A DNA stretch of 64,000 nt from Caulobacter ginsengisoli (GTDB lineage Bacteria > Pseudomonadota > Alphaproteobacteria > Caulobacterales > Caulobacteraceae): contig NZ_JAUSVS010000011.1 of the NCBI RefSeq assembly GCF_030814835.1, positions 62,001 to 126,000 of the forward strand, in the 5' to 3' direction. Made by a program: the position numbers and the translations under genes. Under the pieces are notes generated by a model. The model was not told where the DNA came from. It made no database searches and saw nothing but the letters and a program-made list of their open reading frames with translations. Each line of letters opens with the position of its first letter. Positions within the stretch are counted from its first letter, which is position 1. This document shows positions 42,388-52,594 of this stretch, piece after piece.

Positions 42388-43263
42388 ATGTCCATGTGTC
42401 GCAAGCCGCTCCTGGCCGCAACCCTGCTGACCCTGCTGGCGGGCCTGTCGACGCCTGCCCTGGCGTGGCCCGGCTCCAAGCCCAAGCCGGCCGCGCCGGT
42501 CGCTGGCGCCATGACCCCCGCCGACCGCCCGACGATGCAGACCGCCGGCCTGCCGATGCCGGCCAAGGCCACCCCGACCCAGCGCGCCGAGGCCGCCCGG
42601 CTGGACCCCCTGGGCCGCGCCACCTTCTGGGCCCGCGAGGTGCAGATCGATCCCACCGACGTGCAGGCCAATCTGGGCCTGGCCCAGTCGCTGCGGGCCA
42701 TGAACCAGTTCGACGACGCCGCCGACGCCGCCCAGCGGGTGCTGATCAGCCAGCCCGGCAATCTCGACGCCCTGCTGGAGCTGGCCCGGATCCGGATCGC
42801 CCAGGGCAAGGGCTTCTACGCCATCGAACCGGCCCGCCAGGCCCAGGCCGTCGCCCCGCGCGACTGGCGGCCCCTGTCGCTGCTGGCCGTGGCCTATGAG
42901 CAGGCCGAGCGCGATGGCGAAGCCCTGGCCGCCTACAAACAGGCCCTGAGCCTGGCCCCCAACGAGCCGGCCGTGCTGACCAACATGGCCATGTACTGGG
43001 CCGGCCATGGCGACCTGCCCCAGGCCGAACGCCTGCTGCGCCGCGCCGCCAGCCTGCCCGGCTCGGGCATCCAGACCCGCCAGGACCTCGCCCTGGTGGT
43101 TGGCCTCCAGGGCCGGATGTCCGAGGCCGAGGCCCTGGCCCGCCAGGACCTGCCGCCCGAAATGGTCGCCAACAACATCGCCTGGCTCAAGGCCGCCACC
43201 GGCCAGACCCCCCCTCCGGGCGGGCGCAGCTGGGACAGCGTGCGGGCCGGCGGCGGGCGCTAG
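42388..43263 (+). CDS. secreted TPR-repeat protein, TadD-like
   Basis: The 291-residue protein has a signal peptide (MSMCRKPLLAATLLTLLAG..., ending ALA) and three to four tetratricopeptide repeats at about 80-230 (VQANLGLAQSLRAMNQFDDA, WRPLSLLAVAYEQAERDGEA, PAVLTNMAMYWAGHGDLPQA). TadD, the TPR lipoprotein of Tad pilus systems, has this layout; the pilus cluster begins about 1 kb downstream. No proper lipobox is seen, so the TadD assignment is tentative. GGAGG 6 nt before the ATG supports the start. Confidence 0.75.
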   Translation: MSMCRKPLLAATLLTLLAGLSTPALAWPGSKPKPAAPVAGAMTPADRPTMQTAGLPMPAKATPTQRAEAARLDPLGRATFWAREVQIDPTDVQANLGLAQSLRAMNQFDDAADAAQRVLISQPGNLDALLELARIRIAQGKGFYAIEPARQAQAVAPRDWRPLSLLAVAYEQAERDGEALAAYKQALSLAPNEPAVLTNMAMYWAGHGDLPQAERLLRRAASLPGSGIQTRQDLALVVGLQGRMSEAEALARQDLPPEMVANNIAWLKAATGQTPPPGGRSWDSVRAGGGR

Positions 43264-43281
43264 GCCGGCACTCTCCCCAAT

Positions 43282-43405
43282 CCGCTCATCCCCGCGAAAG
43301 CGGGGACCCAGGTGTTTTTCGTAGCGGACTTACAGCCGCCTAGACCGGTCGGCATTGCCCTCAACGGCAAAAAGCCTGGGTCCCCGCTTTCGCGGGGATG
43401 AGCGG
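43282..43405. mobile_element. 124-bp MITE-like palindromic element, family D, copy 1
   Basis: Terminal inverted repeats CCGCTCATCCCCGCGAAAGC continuing to CACCCAGG-like ends enclose a non-palindromic centre. By eye, an inverted copy at 60423-60547 matches along the whole length with about 11 mismatches and one gap, including the centre. It lies between the convergent TPR and GNAT genes. No transposase is encoded. Confidence 0.85.
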
Positions 43406-43420
43406 TATTGTGTACGGACC

Positions 43421-44227
43421 CTAGGAGGGCCGGTAGTTGATCCGCCGATAGACGGGCTCGAAACCCGCGCGAACGATATTGCGGAACGAAGGGTGCTCCT
43501 CCTCCTCGCCCGGGGGCGGCGTGCCGGTTTCGGTGACCACGGCCCGGGCGCCCAGCGCCTGGGCGTCGGCGATGCGGGCGGCGAGCATGGCCGGCTGCGC
43601 GCCCCGGCCGCGATGGCTGGGCAGGCAGCAGCCGAGACCCAGCCAGGCCAGGCCCCGATCGACAAACATGGCGGCCGCCCCGACCGGCGTCTCGCCGTCA
43701 TAGGCGACGTAGGTGGTCCATCGTGACCGTCCCGCCAGGGCCGCCGCCCAAGGGGCGAACGGCGGCGGCGCGCCAAAGCCGGCCTGGACCATGCCCCCGA
43801 AGTCCTGGGCCCGGTCCGCGCCGATCCTGAGAATGGTGAGGGATGTCTTCGCCGCTGCCGGACCGGCGGGCCGGACGAACTTGGTCCAGGAGCCGTTCGG
43901 GACCAGGCCGCGCTCGGCCAGCCTGGACGTGGCGACCGCCTCTCCGGCCTGGGCCACGACCTGCAGCGCCCAGACCGGACCGCAGCTCTCCCGCAGCCAG
44001 GTCAGCATGGCGTCAAGGCGGTCATCCGGGGCCGCCGCCACGCCCTCGCCCTGCACCCGGTTGAACTGCACGGTCGGCGCCAGGCGGATCGCGAACCCGG
44101 ACGCTTCGCCAAACCGTCGGCAGGCCAGGCCCGCCGCCGTGGCGAACGGCGCCGGCGCCGCGTCGAACATGTCCAGCCAGGCGTCGCGTTCGATCGCCTC
44201 GAGATCGGCCGTTGTCGCTTGAGTCAC
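43421..44227 (-). CDS. GNAT family N-acetyltransferase
   Basis: The 268-residue protein has a C-terminal GNAT domain with the acetyl-CoA loop LPSHRGRGAQPAML and preceding strand LAWLGLGCC, and an N-terminal half that looks like a degenerate second GNAT domain. The acceptor is unknown. It starts at a GTG at 44227. Two TetR-like palindromes lie in the 60 bp upstream, suggesting repression by a regulator not encoded next to it. Confidence 0.82.
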   Translation of the reverse strand: MTQATTADLEAIERDAWLDMFDAAPAPFATAAGLACRRFGEASGFAIRLAPTVQFNRVQGEGVAAAPDDRLDAMLTWLRESCGPVWALQVVAQAGEAVATSRLAERGLVPNGSWTKFVRPAGPAAAKTSLTILRIGADRAQDFGGMVQAGFGAPPPFAPWAAALAGRSRWTTYVAYDGETPVGAAAMFVDRGLAWLGLGCCLPSHRGRGAQPAMLAARIADAQALGARAVVTETGTPPPGEEEEHPSFRNIVRAGFEPVYRRINYRPS

Positions 44228-44241
44228 CGCACAACCCCATT

Positions 44242-44284
44242 CTTACGTCGTAAGGTTATGAGATAAAATTCTTACGGTGTAAAG
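44242..44284. promoter_or_regulatory. tandem TetR-type operator sites before the GNAT gene
   Basis: CTTACGTCGTAAG at 44242-44254 is a perfect palindrome with a 3-base centre; CTTACGGTGTAAAG at 44271-44284 is a near copy 29 bp away. On the minus strand both read TTACxxCGTAAGAA, the form of many TetR-family operators in Proteobacteria. They sit directly upstream of the GNAT start in the AT-rich promoter gap. Confidence 0.6.
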
Positions 44285-44311
44285 TCCCGCCCGGCGCGCG
44301 CGCTCAGGAGC

Positions 44312-45301
44312 CTAGTTGGTCTTGTGGCTGAGGATGTCCTGCACCTTGATGATGGCCGGGCCCAGGATGACCACGAACAGCACCGGCAGGAAGAACAGGA
44401 TCATCGGCACGGTCAGCTTGGCCGGCAGGGCTGCCGCCTTCTTCTCGGCGGCGGAGAGGCGCAGTTCGCGGTTTTCCTTGGCCATGACCCGCAATGCGGC
44501 GCCCAGCGGCGTGCCGTAGCGCTCGGCCTGGATCATGGCGGTGGCCACCGACTTGATGCCCGGATGGTTGGTCCGCTTGGCCAGGCCCTCATAGGCCTGG
44601 CGGCGCTCGGGCAGATAGCTGAGTTCGGCGGTCAGCAGGCCCAGTTCCTCGGCGAGCTCAATGGAGGTGCCGCCGATTTCGGCGCTGACCTTCTGGATGG
44701 CCGCCTCGATCGACATGCCGCTTTCCACGCAGATCAGCAGCAGGTCGAGGGCGTCGGGGAAGGCGCCGACGATCGATTCCCGCCGCTTGGTGGCGGCGTT
44801 GGAGATGTAGAGGTTGGGGGCGTAATATCCCAACAGAAGAGCGGCGAAACAGGCGCTGAGCCGGGTCATGGCCGGCAGGCCGAAGTCGTTGATCACATAG
44901 AGGTAGAAGGCCACCGTCGCCGCCAGCACGAAGGGGCTGACGAAGCGGAAGAAGTAGAAGGTCGAGATCGGCCGGGGGCCGCGATAGCCGGCCTGGGCCA
45001 GCTTGTCGGCCACCTGCGGGTCCTCGAGCAGGCGCGACAGCTGCAGGCGGTCGACGACCTTCTTGTACATCCCCTCGTCGACATGGCGCAGCGAGCCGGC
45101 GGTGGTCGACTTCTTGGCCAGGGCCTCGCGCGAGCGCTTGCGCAGCTCTTCGCGCCGGTTGGCCACCGACTTGAGCCGGCCCTCCAGATTGTTGCCCTTC
45201 AGGGCCGGCCCCGCCACCGTGACGATGGTGGCGAAGCTGACCGCCGCCACGAAGGCGGTCAGGATGTTGTCCGGGCTGGTGACGACGTCGACGATGCTCA
45301 T
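44312..45301 (-). CDS. cpaH: Tad pilus inner-membrane platform protein TadC/CpaH
   Basis: The 329-residue type II secretion F-domain protein has membrane helices near the N terminus, two around 118-170 and one at the C terminus (MILFFLPVLFVVILGPAII), with the GspF domain containing ALDLLLICVESGMSIEAAIQ. With TadB it forms the platform on which the CpaF ATPase drives Flp pilin assembly. It is the last gene of the cpa operon, 13 nt after tadB. Confidence 0.93.
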   Translation of the reverse strand: MSIVDVVTSPDNILTAFVAAVSFATIVTVAGPALKGNNLEGRLKSVANRREELRKRSREALAKKSTTAGSLRHVDEGMYKKVVDRLQLSRLLEDPQVADKLAQAGYRGPRPISTFYFFRFVSPFVLAATVAFYLYVINDFGLPAMTRLSACFAALLLGYYAPNLYISNAATKRRESIVGAFPDALDLLLICVESGMSIEAAIQKVSAEIGGTSIELAEELGLLTAELSYLPERRQAYEGLAKRTNHPGIKSVATAMIQAERYGTPLGAALRVMAKENRELRLSAAEKKAAALPAKLTVPMILFFLPVLFVVILGPAIIKVQDILSHKTN

Positions 45302-45314
45302 CGGGGCGCGGCCA

Positions 45315-46301
45315 TCAGAACTTGAAGTTGATCATTTTGCGCATCACGAAGATGCCGCAGCTCATCCAGAACACCGCCCCCATCAGCATCATGTTGCCGC
45401 GCGGATCGGTGAACATCGGCACCATGTATTTGGGCGAGGTGACGCTGATCAGGGTGACGACGCCGGGCGGCAGGCTGCCGATGATGAAGGACGAGGCGAT
45501 GGCTTCCGAGGACAGGGCCTTGATCTTCTCGCGCATCAGTTTCCGCGAGCGCAGCACGACCGAGAGGTTGTTCAGCGCCTCGGCCAGGTTGCCGCCGGTC
45601 TTGGCCTGGATGGCCAGCACGATGGAGAAGAAGCGCAGCTCGGAGGTGGGCATGCGCTCGAACATCTTCTCCAGGGCCTGATCCATCGGCGCGCCCATGC
45701 CGACGCTCTCGACCAGGCGGCGGAACTCGCCGGCCAGGGGCTCGGGGCTCTCGCGGCCGATGATCTTGAGGCAGTCGTGGACCGGCAGGCCCGACTTGAT
45801 GCCGCGCACGATGATGTCGATGGCGTCGGAAAAGGCCTCGGTGAACTTCTTGGTCCGCCGCTTGGCCAGGAAGTTGATGATCCAGCGCGGCAGGCCGACC
45901 GCCGCGACGACGCCCAGCACCGGCCCGACCCAGGGCTTGTGGATGAACAGCAGGCCGATGGCGGCGACGATCAGGCCCAGGGCGCTGCTGATGATCCAGA
46001 AATTGCGCACCGTCAGGGTCAGCCCGGCCTGCTGCAGGCGGGCGGTCAGGGTGACGGTCTTGGCCTTCTGCTGCTTTTCCTCGTCCTTGAGGTTCTTGAG
46101 GATCTGCTTGCGGCGAAGTTCCTGGTTGTTGACCGCCGAGCGGGCGGTCTTGGCCCCACGCTTCTCGCCGGCCTGATTGCCGCTGACGATGGCCTGGGCG
46201 CGCTTGACGGTCTTGGCGTTGGAATTGCCGCTGCCGGCGAAGGCCAGGCCCAGCCCCGCGATGGTGACGAAGCCCAGAACGGCGATGAGAATGGTCATCA
46301 T
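45315..46301 (-). CDS. cpaG: Tad pilus inner-membrane platform protein TadB/CpaG
   Basis: This 328-residue protein pairs with TadC: an N-terminal helix, a basic cytoplasmic linker, two helices at about 103-150, and the GspF domain with DAIDIIVRGIKSGLPVHDCL, FFSIVLAIQAKTGGNLAEAL and a C-terminal helix. It occupies the canonical place between cpaF and cpaH, starting 5 nt after cpaF. Double ATG at the start leaves a one-codon ambiguity. Confidence 0.93.
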   Translation of the reverse strand: MMTILIAVLGFVTIAGLGLAFAGSGNSNAKTVKRAQAIVSGNQAGEKRGAKTARSAVNNQELRRKQILKNLKDEEKQQKAKTVTLTARLQQAGLTLTVRNFWIISSALGLIVAAIGLLFIHKPWVGPVLGVVAAVGLPRWIINFLAKRRTKKFTEAFSDAIDIIVRGIKSGLPVHDCLKIIGRESPEPLAGEFRRLVESVGMGAPMDQALEKMFERMPTSELRFFSIVLAIQAKTGGNLAEALNNLSVVLRSRKLMREKIKALSSEAIASSFIIGSLPPGVVTLISVTSPKYMVPMFTDPRGNMMLMGAVFWMSCGIFVMRKMINFKF

Positions 46302-46306
46302 GGCGT

Positions 46307-47833
<1,527 letters not shown>

Positions 47834-49297
47834 CTATTTCTTCCTGAACAGACTGGAGAGCATCGAGGTCTTCTGGATGACCGGCGGATCGCGCCGGCTG
47901 ATCATCTGGGCCAGGTTGTCGATGCCCTCGGCGACCTTGGACTTGCCGGCGACCTCGGACAGCATCTGGCCGTTGTTGGCCGCCTGGCCGAAGGTCTTGG
48001 GCTCGAAGGGAATGACCAGCGAGGGGTCCAGCCCCAGGGCTTCGCCGAAGTCCTTGACCGGAATCTCGGGCCGGCCGGGCACGCCGACCTGGTTGACCAC
48101 CAGGCGCGGCGGGGCGTCGTTGGGCCGGGTCTGGCGGATCAGGTCGACCATGTTCTTGGCGTTGCGCAGCGAGGCCAGGTCAGGCGTGGCCACGATCACC
48201 ACATCGTCGGAGCTGAGCAGGATCTTGCGCTTCCAGGTGCTCCAGCTGTGCGGCAGGTCCATGACCACATAGGGGGCGGCGGCGCGGATCTTCTGGGCCA
48301 CCTCCTCGAAGGCGTCGGAATGAATGTCCCAGTCGTTGTCGAGATTGGCCGGGGCGGCGAACAGCGACAGGCGGTCCGAGCAGCGGACCATCATCCGCTC
48401 CATCAGCACCGGATCCAGCCGGTCCGGCTGGCCCAGGGCGTCGGCCACGCCCTGCAGCGGGTCGTGGTTGAAGTTGAGGCCGGCGGTGCCGAACGGCAGG
48501 TCGAAATCGACGATCACCGTGCCGGCCTGCATGCGCTCGGACAGCGACCAGGCGAAGTTGTGGGCGATGGTCGAGGCGCCCGAGCCGCCCTTGGCCCCCA
48601 CGAAGGCGATCTGCCGGCCGACGAACGGCGCGGAGGGATCGGCATAGAGGGTGGTGATCGAGCGGATGATCTGCAGCGGGTTGAGCGGCGGCACCAGGTA
48701 TTCGCTGACCCCCCGCCGCATCAGCTCGCGATAGAGGGCGATGTCGTTGGCCGAGCCGACCACCAGCACCTTGGTGCCCGGGTCGCAGACCTCGGCCAGG
48801 CTGTCGAGGCCGGCGATCAGCTCCGGTCCGGAGTCGAGGCTCTCGACCATGACCAGGGAGGGGGTGGGCTGGTTCTGGTAGTAGTCGACCGCCGCCGACA
48901 GGCCGCCGGCCTTGACCACCGTCGAGGCCCGGCTCATCCGCCGGTCGGTGGAGGCCTTCTCGATGGTCTCGGCGGTTTCGGGCCGGGCGCAGAAGGCGTG
49001 GATGGTGATGCGCGGGACGCTGACATCGCCCAGGGCCGCCTCGGCCCCGGCGATCAGGTCGGCGACGGGGTTGTGACCGGACGCGGCGGGCATACCGGCG
49101 AACGGGTCGGCCTCGCCGGGCGAGCCGGACGGACGGGCCGGCGGGAAATCGGCGAAGGGATCGTCGGCGCGCGACGGCGCTCCCGCGGCGGGGGCGCCGG
49201 TTTCGGCCCAGGGATCCCGGGTGGCGGGCGAGCCGAAGTCGTCCTCGGCGTCGAAGCCGAGGTCAAAGGGGTCTTGATCTGCCGGACGGCCACTCAT
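47834..49297 (-). CDS. cpaE: pilus localisation ATPase-like protein CpaE/TadZ
   Basis: The 487-residue protein places the pilus machine at the pole in Caulobacter. It has a disordered acidic/Pro N terminus (about 1-90), a receiver-like domain (about 95-215) and a ParA/MinD-type ATPase domain whose deviant Walker A reads KGGSGAST at about 236-243, with Ala in place of the usual lysine, as in other CpaE proteins, so ATP hydrolysis may be weak. It lies between cpaD and cpaF with only 4 nt gaps. Confidence 0.94.
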   Translation of the reverse strand: MSGRPADQDPFDLGFDAEDDFGSPATRDPWAETGAPAAGAPSRADDPFADFPPARPSGSPGEADPFAGMPAASGHNPVADLIAGAEAALGDVSVPRITIHAFCARPETAETIEKASTDRRMSRASTVVKAGGLSAAVDYYQNQPTPSLVMVESLDSGPELIAGLDSLAEVCDPGTKVLVVGSANDIALYRELMRRGVSEYLVPPLNPLQIIRSITTLYADPSAPFVGRQIAFVGAKGGSGASTIAHNFAWSLSERMQAGTVIVDFDLPFGTAGLNFNHDPLQGVADALGQPDRLDPVLMERMMVRCSDRLSLFAAPANLDNDWDIHSDAFEEVAQKIRAAAPYVVMDLPHSWSTWKRKILLSSDDVVIVATPDLASLRNAKNMVDLIRQTRPNDAPPRLVVNQVGVPGRPEIPVKDFGEALGLDPSLVIPFEPKTFGQAANNGQMLSEVAGKSKVAEGIDNLAQMISRRDPPVIQKTSMLSSLFRKK

Positions 49298-49301
49298 GAG
49301 A

Positions 49302-49979
49302 TCAGTTCACCACCTGCGAAACCTGGCCGCTGGCCTGTTTGTCGGCCGTGCTCGAGGTCGGCTCGCCGGCGCGGTATTTGCCGATCACCACGCCGCGCCG
49401 GGCCGCGTCGGCCGGGGTCATGTCGCGGGGGGTGAGCAGGTCCTGCGGATTGGCGACCTGGGCGGCGATATTGGCGGCCATGGCGCAGCCGAAATTGTCG
49501 TAAGGGGCGTTGCCGGCCGAGCGGGCCAGGTTGCCGAACGCGCCGCAGGTGGGGCCCTGGGCCGTATAGACCTGGAAGCCGACGATGACCGGCTGGGCCG
49601 AGGCGTCATCGGCGGGATAGCCGACGATGCGGATGCGGCCATAGGGCACGCCCTGGCGAACCAGGAAGTCGCGGGACTCGGTCGAGACGCGATAGGCGCC
49701 GCTCGGGTCGGTCGACTTGTCCGGGGTCTGGATCAGGATTTCCCGCCCGTCGGCCTGCAGCCAGCGATCGGCCAGGGCGGTCAGGGCCGCGGCCTGCGGT
49801 CCCGAAAGCCCGGTGGGGTGCGAGCCCAGCCGGATCTCGTCGGCCTGAGGCGTCACCACGATCTTCTTTTCCCAGGCGTCCAGGGGCGTCGCCGCCGTCA
49901 GGTCGGTCTGCGGCCCGTGGGCGCAGGCCCCCAGGAGGGTGGCGGTGGCGAGGGCGGTAAGGGCTGACAGTCTGCGCAT
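49302..49979 (-). CDS. cpaD: Tad pilus outer-membrane lipoprotein CpaD
   Basis: This 225-residue lipoprotein has a signal ending in LGAC (lipobox) and the CpaD family core including RDFLVRQGVPYGRIRIVGYPAD and NFGCAMAANIAAQVANPQDL. It is thought to assist the CpaC secretin in the outer membrane. It follows cpaC by 4 nt. Confidence 0.93.
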   Translation of the reverse strand: MRRLSALTALATATLLGACAHGPQTDLTAATPLDAWEKKIVVTPQADEIRLGSHPTGLSGPQAAALTALADRWLQADGREILIQTPDKSTDPSGAYRVSTESRDFLVRQGVPYGRIRIVGYPADDASAQPVIVGFQVYTAQGPTCGAFGNLARSAGNAPYDNFGCAMAANIAAQVANPQDLLTPRDMTPADAARRGVVIGKYRAGEPTSSTADKQASGQVSQVVN

Positions 49980-49983
49980 GAAC

Positions 49984-51552
49984 CTACTCGATCACGTAAC
50001 CGACCGGCCCTTGATAGGTCCGGTCCGCGTTGGCGCCGGGGGGCGCCTTGACGGTCTTGTTGAGCTTGCCCAGCAGCACCGTCTCGAAGTCGTTGGCTAT
50101 CAAGAGGCCATCGGCGGGCGTCTGCAGATCCTGCGGCCGGCTGGGGTCGACGATGTAGGGCGTGGCGATGATCACCAGCTCGGTCTGGCCCGACAGGAAG
50201 TCGCGGCTGCGCAGCAGGGCGCCGACCACCGGGGCGGTCATCAGGCCGGGGACGCTGTCGAGGTTCTGGGCGGTCCGCTCCTGCAAGAGGCCGGCGATCA
50301 TCATCGCCCCGCCCGAGGGCAGCTCGACGGTGTTCTCGGCCCGGCGGACATTGAGGCCCGGAATGGTCAGGGACGAGCCGGTGCCGGTGGCCAGGGTGAA
50401 GGAGCCGGTGTTGGTGAGTTCCGAGACCTCGACCGAGACCTTCATCGAGATGCGGCCGCCGCTCAGCACGATGGGGGTGAAGCCCAGGCCCACGCCATAG
50501 GGCTTGAACTCGATGGTCACCTTGCCGGTGGTGTCCTGGCCGGTCGGGACCGGGAATTCGCCGCCCGCCAGCATGCGGGCCGCCTCGCCGGAGGTGGAGG
50601 TCAGGGTGGTCTCGGCCAGGGTGCGGACCAGGCCGACCCGTTCGAAGGCCTTCAGGGCGGTCAGGTATTTGGCCAGCCCGCCGGAACCGGCGCGGCCGGT
50701 GGCCACGCAGTCGGCGGGGTTGCCGGTGCTGGGGGTGTTGGTCGGGGTGTCGCAGCCGCCGGTGCCGGGCAGCACCGCCTGGGTGGTGGTGTCGCGCATG
50801 GCCGAGGCGGTCAGGCCGCCCAGCAGGGCGCCGTTGACGCCGAAGGTGGCGCTCTGGGCGAAGCTGATCTGGTCGTCGCCGATCTTGCCCACCAGGCTGG
50901 AAGCGTCGAAGCCCAGCTGCTTGATGACGCTGCGCTGCACCTCGATCACCCGGACCTTCAGCATCACCTGGTCCTTGGCGGCGATCTGCAGCAGGTTGAT
51001 GACCTTCTCGGGCTTGTCGACGAACTGGGTGGCGATGGCCTGGGCGTTGGCCGAGTCGGCGGCGTTGAGCACCAGGCCGGTCAGGATGACGCTGTCGTTG
51101 ATCGGTTCGATCTTGATGCGCGAACCGGGGATGACCCGCTGGATGGTGTCGGCCAGGGCGCCGACATCGGTGTCGACCCGGATGTTCAGGGACAGGATGC
51201 GGCGGCCGGCGGCGTCGAAGAACACCGCGTCGGTCTGGCCTTCCTTGAGGCCCAGCACATAGATGCGCCGCTCTGTGCGCAGCACGGCGTCGGCGACGGT
51301 CGGGTTGGTCACCAGCACGTCGCGGGCGTCGACGGGCAGCTCGATGATCGCCGACTTGCCCTTGGGCAGGGACAGGGACTGGCTGGCGCCGCCGCCGGCC
51401 AGGTCGATGCGCATCGTGGTCCCGGAGCCGGGGCCGCCGGCCAGGCCGAAGCTCTGGACGTCGGTCGGCATGGTCTGGGACCAGGCGACGGGCGCGGCCG
51501 CCTGCAGCAGGGCGGCGCTCAGGACGGCGACCAGACGAAGGGTTCTGCTCAT
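49984..51552 (-). CDS. cpaC: Tad pilus outer-membrane secretin CpaC
   Basis: The 522-residue secretin forms the pore for Flp pili. A signal peptide is followed by the pilus-assembly N-terminal domain (LSLPKGKSAIIELPVDARDV ... RRIYVLGLKEGQTDAVFFD), a BON-like segment and the secretin core with VMLKVRVIEVQRSVIKQLGFD, VPTGQDTTGKVTIEFKPYGVG and GGAMMIAGLLQE. It overlaps cpaB by 4 nt (ATGA). A shorter protein with the same N-terminal domain is encoded divergently at 54882. Confidence 0.95.
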   Translation of the reverse strand: MSRTLRLVAVLSAALLQAAAPVAWSQTMPTDVQSFGLAGGPGSGTTMRIDLAGGGASQSLSLPKGKSAIIELPVDARDVLVTNPTVADAVLRTERRIYVLGLKEGQTDAVFFDAAGRRILSLNIRVDTDVGALADTIQRVIPGSRIKIEPINDSVILTGLVLNAADSANAQAIATQFVDKPEKVINLLQIAAKDQVMLKVRVIEVQRSVIKQLGFDASSLVGKIGDDQISFAQSATFGVNGALLGGLTASAMRDTTTQAVLPGTGGCDTPTNTPSTGNPADCVATGRAGSGGLAKYLTALKAFERVGLVRTLAETTLTSTSGEAARMLAGGEFPVPTGQDTTGKVTIEFKPYGVGLGFTPIVLSGGRISMKVSVEVSELTNTGSFTLATGTGSSLTIPGLNVRRAENTVELPSGGAMMIAGLLQERTAQNLDSVPGLMTAPVVGALLRSRDFLSGQTELVIIATPYIVDPSRPQDLQTPADGLLIANDFETVLLGKLNKTVKAPPGANADRTYQGPVGYVIE

Positions 51553-52433
51553 CGGGTCACCGTGACTTCGCTGGACTGGCCGTTGCGGAACACCCGCACG
51601 GTGCTGGTGTCTTCCACCGGCCCCTGGGCCACCCGGCCCGAGGCGGCGCCGGCGTCGGCGTAGGAGCGCAGGGCCAGGACGAGCAGGCCTTGGGTTTTCG
51701 CGGCGGCCTGGGCGCTGGTCAGGACTTCTGTGTCGCCCGTGGCGATCTCCAGCGTGGCGACGGCGCCGACCATGGTCTTGGCGTCCTTGTCGGGCTCGGA
51801 GGCCTGGTCGATGGCCAGGACGCGAATGTTCTTGAGCACGGTGGAGCTGGTGAAGCCGCGGCCGCCCTCGACCTGGGTGGCCAGGATCACATCGACCCGG
51901 TCGCCGGGCAGGATGAAGCCGCCGGCCCCGGTATCGACCGTCACCGACACGCTCATGGCCCGCATGCCGGGCTGCACGACCACGGCCATGTAGTTGCCCT
52001 CGCCGCTGCGGACCAGCTTGCGCAGGGTCATCGGCTCGTTGGCCAGGATGGGTTCCTTGACGATGGCCCCGACCACCTGCTGCATGGCCGCGCCGCCGAA
52101 CAGGGTGGAGGCGGTCTTCTTGGCCTTGTCGACCGCGCCCTTGGCGCCGGTCTCGGGGGCCGCCGGAGGGGCGCCGTCGGTGATGAAGGCCGAGTTCAGG
52201 CTGTCGGCCGGCCAGGCCTGCCAGTCGACATCGGCCGGGGTCAGGCGCGCGCCGACCGGCAGGTCGCGCTTGGCCACCAGCACCTGAGCCATCGGCTTGG
52301 AAGCGGGGGTGACCATGGGCGCGGCGGCGGCCGTCGAAGGCTTCTTGCCGACAACAACCCCGCGGACCACGACGGCCAGACCGATGGAGGCCGTGATGGC
52401 GACGAGGAGAATGATCAGACGGACGGCGTTCAT
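51549..52433 (-). CDS. cpaB: Flp pilus assembly protein CpaB
   Basis: The 294-residue protein has an N-terminal membrane anchor (LIILLVAITASIGLAVVV) and a SAF domain (VLVAKRDLPVGARLTPADVDW), followed by the RcpC-like region FILPGDRVDVILATQ. It is a periplasmic partner of the CpaC secretin. It heads the tightly packed cpaBCDEFGH string; cpaA lies 161 nt upstream with a small hairpin between. Confidence 0.94.
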   Translation of the reverse strand: MNAVRLIILLVAITASIGLAVVVRGVVVGKKPSTAAAAPMVTPASKPMAQVLVAKRDLPVGARLTPADVDWQAWPADSLNSAFITDGAPPAAPETGAKGAVDKAKKTASTLFGGAAMQQVVGAIVKEPILANEPMTLRKLVRSGEGNYMAVVVQPGMRAMSVSVTVDTGAGGFILPGDRVDVILATQVEGGRGFTSSTVLKNIRVLAIDQASEPDKDAKTMVGAVATLEIATGDTEVLTSAQAAAKTQGLLVLALRSYADAGAASGRVAQGPVEDTSTVRVFRNGQSSEVTVTR

Positions 52434-52474
52434 GAGCTAAAAGCGCTCCCGCGGGGCGGGGTGACTAGGGACGT

Positions 52475-52493
52475 GAGGACCTTCGCGGTCCTC
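52475..52493. other. hairpin in the cpaA-cpaB gap
   Basis: GAGGACC (52475-52481) and GGTCCTC (52487-52493) form a perfect 7-bp stem with a TTCGC loop in the 161-nt gap between cpaA and cpaB. It lacks a clear U-tract, so it may be an mRNA-stabilising or attenuating structure rather than a full terminator. Confidence 0.4.
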
Positions 52494-52594
52494 GCGCGGA
52501 TTCGATTCGCGACTCGCCCTTCTGGCGTCAGGCCTACTTAAGCAGCGCCCATGGTTAACGCCCGCCTAAGCGGCGCGCCTCAGCCGGCCCATTC

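Noticed and set aside
42304..43008. Extended N terminus of the M17 aminopeptidase (694 codons)
   Set aside because: The extra part runs antisense through the TPR protein gene and has no protein-like features.
52545..52570. CtrA box upstream of cpaB
   Set aside because: Two TTAA half-sites are present but 13 bases apart instead of 7, so they do not match the CtrA spacing.
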